From contig MNCI01008366.1 of assembly GCA_015680685.1 (NCBI GenBank), forward strand, positions 207,715 through 271,714: 64,000 nucleotides of DNA, written 5' to 3'. A program made the translations under genes and the position numbers. Below are positions 56,310 through 64,000 of the stretch, one piece after another (position 1 is the stretch's first letter; each line of letters begins with the position of its first letter). The notes below the pieces were generated by a model. It ran no database searches. It worked only from the letters and a program-made list of their open reading frames with translations, and was not told where the DNA came from. Source of the stretch: Gnetum montanum. Lineage: Eukaryota; Streptophyta; Gnetopsida; Gnetales; Gnetaceae.

Positions 56310-59300
56310 TTAAATGAGTTGTGCAAGGCCAATCCTGTGTTCCGAGATGATGGCTTCCATCCATCTTAGCATTTGTATCTACATTCATGTGGTCTCTTGC
56401 TACGCCTCTCATTGCATATTTGCCCATCGCTTTTGCCACCACTCCCTTTCTTCCTACCTAGCCTGTTTTGCCGCTCTACTACATTTCACAGTGATGTCCC
56501 ATCTAGCCCCTTGCTATGGATGTCTCCCCTCTGTATTGAGCTCCTGGTTTTGTGTCTCTCCTATGCATGTTGTTGTTGTCCTCACTGCATGTTCCCTCCC
56601 CTGGGATCCCGTCCAGGTCACCTGCTGCTTACCTTGTCGTCTAGAGTAAACGATCATGGGTTGTAGGGACAAAGTCGACATTCTTGCATGCCAAAGCGCC
56701 ATGATAACCCCTAGGTGTCTCCCAAGTCACCGGCACCGCAAAGAATCCCAGAAAAATTGAGGGACGTTAATGGGCATCCCATGCCTCATGTGCTTCAAAA
56801 ACGCGAAGTGGACTAGCACAAGTTTGTGGGGATATCCAAACTAGATGAAATACCATTCAACCAAGACGGCAACTTCCCTCCACACCCCCTGTAACGCCAC
56901 TCTCCGAATGTGACTGCTAGTTATCCTAGGGATGTCCCCCTAGAAGAATTCGGCCACATCCAATTACGCATGTACAACTAGCGCAATAACCATCCCCTTA
57001 GCCTGGATACCCAACATGTCCACCAACATAGGCACTGAAATAGTGATTTGTCTACCCCGAAATGTAGATTCATGGGCCTGCCAATTGTCATAAAACTGTG
57101 TCGTGGGCAATCCTTGTTCCCCTTCTAGGCATTGTAACATGACATCCCAGCCCATCCGCTAAACCAAAGGCCATAACTGGGCATGTTCCCTGAATTCTAT
57201 GACTGAGGACTCAAAAAGGAGTTGCTGCTCCATAGCCACGATAGCCTTGGTCCAGAACTGCTGAATGCCCTTGGCCATCATCCTCAATGACCGCAACTTC
57301 GTGCCCTTGAATATCCATGAGTTCTGATGCTTCCATAGCACCCACAAAGCTGCCAGAGTGGGAGAGTCCCCGTGGAAGATGGGTAGTGAGCCAAACGGCC
57401 GTAGTGAAGGGCATCTATATATAAGGTGTTGTGGTGTTTCTATGTCTATAAGACACAAGGGACAAGTGGGCTCCACCTACTGCCCATGTTTGCGTAACGT
57501 AGCATGTATTGGAAGCGCATGGTGCATAATCAGCCACCCGAACACCTTAACTTTCTCTGGAAGGTGGCCCTTCCAAAGTTTCCCCCAGGCAGGAGTAGAC
57601 AAGTATCGATGTTTAATGATTTCCTGAGGGTGCTAATTGAGCAAGCCTAGTGGCTCTATCTTGCGAACATGTTGGCACAAGTTTTGCTATAGGTGAGAGT
57701 TGCCTACGCTTGTCTCCCAACAACAATACTTTCTGATAAGCAGTTGCACCCACAGCGCCTGAGTTCTATCGTGGTTCAAGAATTTGTGAAGCCGTTACAG
57801 CCCCAGCTCAATCTCATCATTAAACTTTAAGAGGCCGATCCCACCCATTGATTGAGGCCGAGCTGTGATGTCCCATGACACCAAGTGCATTCTTTTGCCC
57901 CCTTTTCCCCTCGACCATACAAAATCGCGGATGATGCCATCAACTTTCTGTATCACTCCCACCGACAGCTTGGCCATGGAGGTAGCGAACCGGGCCATGG
58001 CCATTAAGACTGTAGATGCCAAGATCATCTTCCCCTTGCACGAGAGGAAGCAGTTGATCCAGTGAGAAGTCTTTGTCTGTAGCTGTTCTAGCAACCCCCG
58101 CCAAGCCTTCTTCCGTTGCCAGTGAAAAATGGGCATGCCTAGATACCTATCTTCAGTGCACCTTAGCAAGATACCCAAAGTCTGAATAATTTTTTCTTCC
58201 ACTGTGTTCACGGTGTGCACCATGTATATGGTAGATTTTGCAGTGTTAATTGTGAGGCCCACCTCCCTCCACAACCAATCTAGTGCCCTCAACAAGGGCT
58301 CTACCTAAGGCACCATTGCCCAGGCAACCACTAGTGGATCGTCAGCAAAGTGGGCAGCCAAGCAGTGCACCCTGTTAATGTCCAACCCTTGCACTCATTT
58401 TGCCACACAGTAGGACTTGAGAAGGTCCATGACCAATAGGAATAACAGAAGCGATAATGGATCTCCCTATTGCAAGCCTCTCCCAGTGCCGTGGAAGCCC
58501 CACAACCGCCCATCAATGTCCAAGGAGTATCTGTTGTCCCGTTGGATTTGGATGCACAAGTTGACAAATTTGGCATCAAATCCCTTCGCAAGCATGATTG
58601 TGCGAAGTGCAACCCAACTAACCGAGTCGTACACCTTAGTAATATCAAAGCTTGATACAGAGTCCAGGGAACCAAGCTGTCCGAAGTGAATGCAAAATCT
58701 CCTATAGCAGCAGGACCTAGTCCTGCAAGAATCAACCCTTGACAAACCAGGCTTGATGCTCATTGACCAGCCTAGTCATCAGGGGGGCCACTCAATTAAC
58801 CAGCATCCGCAAAAAGATCCGAAGGAGTGTGTTGCACACTCCAATGGGCCTGAAGTGCCCAGGAGATGTTGGGTTTGGGACTTTCAATAGGAGGACCACC
58901 CAGGAGCAGTTAATCTCCTTTCTCACCTATTGCCAGGTGTCTAGCAAGTTCGTGCCCAAGAGCACCTCAATCTCCCAAAAGAATTCAATGGGCCACCCAT
59001 CCGAATCTGGGGCTTTGTTTGCAGGCATGGCTTTCATGGCCATATGAAGTTCTACCCTCGAAAACAACCTGAGTAGTTGCTGGTTCTCGATAGGAGTTAA
59101 GATGCAAGGCACTGGAATCAAGATTGGCTCAATGCAACACCATTGCCATATATCCTCCTAGTATGTTTGCAATTGAATGAGCCCTTGCCCCGCACTTGGC
59201 TGCCCTCCAAGATCTAAACACTGTAGCAAGTGTTGCAGCATGCTCTTGGTGGCCTAGTGTGCTTTTGCAACAACAAAGAAGAATTTGGTATGTCGATCTT

Positions 59301-60310
59301 CCTCCCTTAACCATGTTGCCCGCGATCTCTGTTTCCAGTAGGCTTCTTCCTCCCTGTCTAATTCTTGGAGCTCTGTAAGGAGTGCCTGTTCTTCTTGGCC
59401 AAGATCTGCCCCCTCCTCCTATTGCTACTGCATTTCCCGTAGTTGTTTCTGCACGTGTGTTTGGTAGCCTTTGAAACTATATTTATCATCGGCCGCTATG
59501 TTCTTGATGTGCTGCTTAATCAATCTTAGCACTCTCCAGAGCACCGGTGTATTTTTGCCATGTATTGTGCACCAGATTTCTCAGCCATGGTTTGTTGAGC
59601 CAGGTTTATTCAAACCGAAATGGCCGGGGAGCTCTATCCACCATGGTTTGGATCTTGCAAATGATAGCCTTGTGATTCGAAGCCTATCTTTTTTGGCTTT
59701 CAACCTAGATATCAAATTCCATCATGAGGTAGGAACTAACCCAAACCCTGTCAATCCTTAATGGACTTCGTCTACCCCCCGTCTGTTGTTGCTCCATGTG
59801 TATCTATAGCCTGTGATTTCCAGATAAACTAGGTTGTATTCGTGTATGAATGTTGTGCAGTCTGTGGTGCCCAGAGGGTCCGAGCAATCTCCCCCAGACT
59901 TTTCCCAGCAAAACATCCTTTGGTTGAAGTCCCCGATCATTACCACTTTGTTGTGTTGTCAACAAGGGCTGCCACACACTTGAACTCCTGAATGCCAACC
60001 TCCCAACTCTATGCATCGTAAATGTTGGTGACCCAGATACCCATCTGTGGTATGCGCACCGTAAGGCTCCAATCAGACACATTTGCCAACTCCACAACAT
60101 CCTTGGTCAGGACCACCAGTCCTCCCACTCTCCCTCTACTAGGCACCATGTGCAGGTGCCAACCTTCCCACTGTAATAGCTGCTTCTCTAAAAGTTGCAG
60201 CTTGGTCTCTTGGAGGCAAACCATGTCACATCCTCCCTCCTGAACAATCCTTTTTAGGGTATTTCTTTTATACAAGGTACCCTGTCCTCAGCAATTCCAG
60301 GAAAAAATCT
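56310..60310 (-). pseudogene. LINE ORF2: endonuclease, RT, zf-RVT, C-terminal extension
   Basis: Read right to left, the copy is nearly complete. The AP endonuclease is 60275-59760 (CDMVCLQETKLQ, VMIGDFNQRMFCWEKSGG). The RT is about 59120-57795 with MKAMPANKAPDSDGWPIEFF, FDITKVYDSVSW, the catalytic F-A-D-D at 58349-58338, and YLGMPIFHWQRKKAW. The zf-RVT is about 57475-57400 (CPLCLIDIETPQHLIYRC). The frame runs on without interruption into an extension (57330-56640) with FYDNWQAHESTFRGRQITIS followed by VPMLVDMLGI and VHFAFLKHMRHGMPINVPQF, then a Gln/Glu/Arg-rich helical stretch to about 56310. Stops and shifts make it non-functional. It is L1-type. Confidence 0.78.
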
Positions 60311-60974
60311 TCATGGGGACACAGACAAATGCCTATGATACACCTCTCAGAGTGTGCGCTACACTCCCAAATCCAGATCCAACTACATAGACTTTTTTCT
60401 CATATTGGCAGCATCCAGCACCCAACCTTAGGGATGGGATGGGTGACTTCGACGCCCTGCACGTTGGCCCCCTTTGGGCCCAAGATGTCTTTCATTTTTG
60501 GCTTGGTTGACCCTTTGCCAAGCGTGATCCATTCCCCCAGCGGGGGTAACTTTGGTCCATGTCCTCCCAACGTCTCCTTTTTCTTCATCAAAGCGGTATG
60601 CAGCAACCCCGTATCTCCGTTGCCGTGCTTAGTCGGGCTTGGGTGCTCCATTTGTGCATCCCCAGTTCGTGAGCACCCCTCACCCCTCTCTGTATCCTAT
60701 GTGACCAAGACCTCATCTCCATCTAGCCCACTCCTCTGCGCTTGATGCGTAGCCGAAGAGCCACCACCCCTAAGCACCGAAGGCCCCTTCTTCACGGTAT
60801 GACCCTTACGGCCTACCAAATTCCACCCCTATTGTGACTTCGGTTGTGTGACCCTACGGTCCAACTCTGAACATCTTGTGCCTACAACTTCCTTTGGTGT
60901 TGTCGGCATGTTCTCAAACTGCACACAGACCTTCTCCTTGCATGTTTCAGTGTCTAAGATGAGCTCGTTGATCC
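60311..60974 (-). pseudogene. LINE ORF1 remainder
   Basis: On the minus strand the frame reads INELILDTETCKEKVCVQFE from 60974 on, then a Lys/Gly/Pro-rich tail (about 60850-60400) with GEWITLGKGS. This resembles the C-terminal part of LINE ORF1. The beginning of the ORF is cut off by the copia LTR. Confidence 0.55.
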
Positions 60975-61609
60975 TGTTATAATCAGATCTGAAAACACAC
61001 TACAAATGCTCTAGAGAAATTATTAAAAACCCTACAGATCTGAATAAATCATTAGAGGCAAAATATTGCACTGTAAGAAACACTATAAACCACTCTCAAA
61101 ACATTCCAAACTCTAGCAAACATTTGCTGTAATAACAGAATGAAAGCAGAATGAAAACAGTAAAAAGGAAATAGCACAAGAACACAGAGAGTTACGTGGT
61201 TTGGGCCCCTTTACCCTACTTCCACAACAATGCTGATCTGCCTTCTATTCTTCTCAAATCTTAAGAACACAAGCCGTCCTTGCAACTTTTCAAACACACA
61301 ATTTGTTATTCCAATAGATCTCAGATCAACACCAACAAGACTCACGTCTCCAAGATAAAACCTTGATACAATGCTTTCACTTTGAAGCACCCGCAAAAAG
61401 GCTACCCCAAGCCTTCTATTTATGAAGAAACATGAGGACCAAACCCCAATCCTAATACATGTGGGATAAAACACCAAACCTCCTATATATGAGGAAACAT
61501 TAGGGCCAAACCCCAATCCTAATACATGTGGGATAAAACACATCCCCACATCAAATGCAACATAAAAGGAAATACAACAATTAATGTATTTGTCTTCATT
61601 TTTCCAACA
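60975..61609 (-). repeat. 3' LTR of the young Ty1/copia element, 635 bp
   Basis: On the minus strand it starts TGTTGGAAAAATGAAG and ends TTATAACA. It sits directly after the polypurine tract. The target side here is GGATC (60970-60974); the other end is outside the window. Confidence 0.85.
61408..61541 (-). repeat. 67 bp tandem duplication with two TATA-like boxes in the LTR
   Basis: Units are 61408-61474 and 61475-61541. On the minus strand one has CATATATAGG and the other CATAAATAG at matching places, and both contain ATCCCACATGTATTAGGATT. The core promoter of U3 thus appears twice. Confidence 0.85.
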
Positions 61610-61611
61610 AA

Positions 61612-61620
61612 CTCCCCCTT
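61612..61620 (-). other. Polypurine tract of the Ty1/copia element
   Basis: AAGGGGGAG (minus strand) ends three bases before the LTR start, as in many plant Ty1/copia elements. Confidence 0.8.
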
Positions 61621-61662
61621 GAAGATAAATCCAACCAACCTTTAAGAGATGTGCACTTCTGA

Positions 61663-64000
61663 TTAAGCTTCAATTATCCCAAACTTCTTCCTACAAAAAA
61701 TGTGTTTTTCAGCTATCACTGGTTTTGTTAAAGCATCAACAACATTGAGCTTTGTATGGACCTTTTGAACATGCACCAAACCATCCTCTATGATTTCTCT
61801 TATGAAGTGGAATCGGACATCTATATGTTTTGTCCTGGCATGAAAGGCAGAATTCTTTGCAAGATGGATTGCACTCAAACTATCACAAAACACAGCATAC
61901 CTTTGTTGTTTTAATCCAAGAGACTGCAAAAATCTCTTCATCCATAACATCTCCTTGCATGCTTCTGTGAGGGCTACGTACTCTAATTCAGTTGTAGATA
62001 AAGTTACGAGTGGTTGTAGACGTGACAACCAACTCACTGCTGCACCACCAAAAATAAATGTGTACCCTGTAGAAGATCGTCTTGTATCATGATCAGCAGC
62101 AAAGTTTGCATCTACAAAGCCTTCAATGTGCAGATTAGCATCTCCAAAACATAAGCAATGCGCTTTTGTGCCTTTTAAATATTTTAAAATCCATTTGACA
62201 GCTAACCAGTGATTCCACCCATAGTTGGTCATAAATCTACTAACTACTCCAACGGCATAAGCAATATCAGGACGTGTACAAACCATGGCATACATCAATG
62301 ACCCAACAGCAGAAGTATATGAGATATTTTTAACCTTTTCAAAATCCTCTTTTGACTGTGGACAGTCCTTCTTTGATAAATTAAATTGTGCTGAAAAAGG
62401 TGTACTTACAGGTTTTGCATCCTCCATGTTGAAACGCTTTAGAACCTTTCCAATGTAGTCTTCCTGACTCAACCACAGCTTCTTCCTTTTTCTGTCCCTG
62501 TAAATATTCATACCAAGAATTTTCTTTGCCTGTCCCAAATCTTTCATAGCAAATTCTTTGCCCATTTCCAATTTTAAATGTTTTATCTCTGCTATATCAT
62601 TTCCAGCAATTAGCATATCATCAACATACAACAACAACACTGTAAATTTACCTGAAATATCTCCAGAAAAATACACACAGTGGTCTAGGTTGTTTTTCTG
62701 ATAAGATAGCTTCTTCATGAAAGTATCAAACCTTTTATACCACTGCCTAGGGGCTTGTTTCAAACCATATAAACTCTTTTTCAGTCTACAAACCAGACCT
62801 GAACCTTGTTGTTCTTCATACCCTTCTGGCTGTTTCATGTAAATTTCCTCCTCCAAATCTCCATGGAGGAATGCTGTTTTTATATCAAGTTGTTCCAACT
62901 CTAAGTCCATGCAGGCCACCAATGATAGCACTAAACGTATAGAAGAGTGTTTTACCACTGGAGAAAAAATTTCTTGAAAGTCAATACCTGGTTTCTGTGC
63001 ATAGCCTTTCACCACCAACCTAGCCTTGAAACGTTTTTCCCCATTTGCCTCTGATTTAATTCTGTATAGCCACCTGCACTCCAAGGGTTTTCTCCCTTTT
63101 GGCAACTGAACTAGCTCCCAGGTTTTGTTCTGTTGGAGTGATTCCCATTCATCATTCATAGCTGCCTTCCACTTTGTGGCATCAACACATGTCATGGCTT
63201 CCTTCACTGTTTCTGGTTCACCATTATCGCTGTAAAGTACATAATTCAATGAGGGAGAGTACCTGTCAGGAGGTTTGGTAGTTCTGGTTGACCTTCTAAC
63301 CCAATGAGACACATCTGTAGCTTCTTGTTCATCATCTTCTACCTCATTTTCTTGCTGTCCTGCATTTTCTCCTTGCTGTCCTAAGTTCTCAGCTTGCTGC
63401 CAAGTACTTTCAGCATGTTGTCCAACGTTTCCAGATCTGGAAAATCCATGAGTTTCATCATTTTCAATTTCTTCAGTCACGCTAAGAGGAGTCCTTATGC
63501 TTTCTGAGCCATTTCTGTCCTTGTCTTTCTTTTGCAGCTCACTAAACATCACATTTTCTCTGAATTTAACGTCCCTTGATCTCGCTATAGGTTTCAATGC
63601 AGGATCCCAAAGTCTGAATCCTAACTCATCTTCTCCATATCCAACAAATATGCAACTTTTAGCCCTGTCTTCCATCTTAGTTCTGTTTTCCTTTAGAATA
63701 TGCATAAATGCCTCATCCAAAAACTCTTAAATGACTGTATGAAACGTTTTTACCTGTCCAAACAACTTCTGGAACAGCATTATCAATTGAAGAATGTGGA
63801 GGCCTGTTCACCAAATATGGAGCAGTCATAACTGCCTCTCCCCAAAATGTCTTAGGTAGGCCTGCACCTGAGACCATTGTTCTAGCACGATCCAGCAATG
63901 TTTTGTTGCATCTTTCAGCAACTCCATTTTCCTATGGTGTACCAGGAGGGGTACAAATGTGCCTAATTCCTTTGATGTTGCAAAAATCAGCAAATACTTT
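61663..64000 (-). pseudogene. Ty1/copia pol (integrase end, RT, RNase H), nearly intact, partial
   Basis: A 685-codon frame (63720-61663) holds the RT and RNase H of a Ty1/copia polyprotein: WRAA-like block KWKAAMNDEWESLQQNKTWE, LKKSLYGLKQAPRQWYKRFD, the catalytic Y-V-D-D in LLLYVDDMLIAGND, then VSWLSRLQPLVTLSTTELEY, ARTKHIDVRFHFIRE and VVDALTKPV near the end. Upstream, 63898-63713 is the integrase C-terminal part (FWGEAVMTAPYLVNR) in another frame; the joint lacks two bases at the conserved RVFG-C position (63713-63725). An in-frame TAG at 63932-63934 replaces a usually conserved Gln. The lineage looks Tnt1/Tork-like, from motif memory only. Confidence 0.88.

Noticed and set aside
61211-61549. 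112-codon minus-strand ORF
   Set aside because: It lies inside the copia LTR and spans the tandem duplication; there is no sign of coding.

Overview
The window looks like nuclear DNA of a vascular plant with a large, repeat-packed genome. Three host genes (or parts of genes) sit as islands between mobile elements: an OVATE family protein gene (2985-3812, +), an unrecognised intronless nuclear/coiled-coil protein gene (33614-36256, +), and the last four exons of a glyoxylate/succinic semialdehyde reductase gene (41419-45808, -) with a 3.6 kb intron. Long introns and Athila/Tat-like Ty3/gypsy elements would suit a gymnosperm, but the sequence alone does not settle the taxon.

Layout. 1-2.7 kb: the end of an LTR cut by the window edge, tRNA-derived SINE-like copies on the minus strand, short tandem duplications. 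2.7-3.8 kb: OVATE gene. 4.4-8.3 kb: decayed LINE reverse transcriptase pieces plus a Ty1/copia-type LTR and an inverted fragment of it. 8.5-32.0 kb: two nested Ty3/gypsy elements of one superfamily branch. Element 1 (LTRs 8519-9368 and 17671-18204 + 31652-31955) was interrupted in its 3' LTR by element 2 (18205-31651). Element 2 has LTRs of 888 and 860 bp, gag, pol and a third ORF of about 950 codons (27695-30549) placed directly after a good 3' splice site. Element 1 lacks that ORF. Both elements are full of in-frame stops.

32-46 kb: inverted LTR relic, SINE-like copies, the 880-residue host gene, a 129 bp fold-back element, an unidentified minus-strand ORF, and the reductase exons. 46-64 kb: a decayed Ty1/copia relic (+), a LINE with an internal deletion (+), a LINE 3' relic (-), a nearly complete LINE (-), and a much younger Ty1/copia element (-, 60975 to beyond the window) inserted in the first ORF of that LINE.

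The most interesting structure is a recurring protein module. A globular region carrying a motif like (F/V)-R/G-x-x-I-x-(V/I)-S-x3-(I/L)-x3-LG, followed by a coiled coil, occurs in the third ORF of gypsy element 2, as a C-terminal extension downstream of the zf-RVT domain of two LINEs in opposite orientation, and possibly in the host gene at 33.6 kb. The in-frame stops of the old elements are biased to TAG at expected Gln or Trp positions, as expected from deamination of CHG-methylated cytosine.
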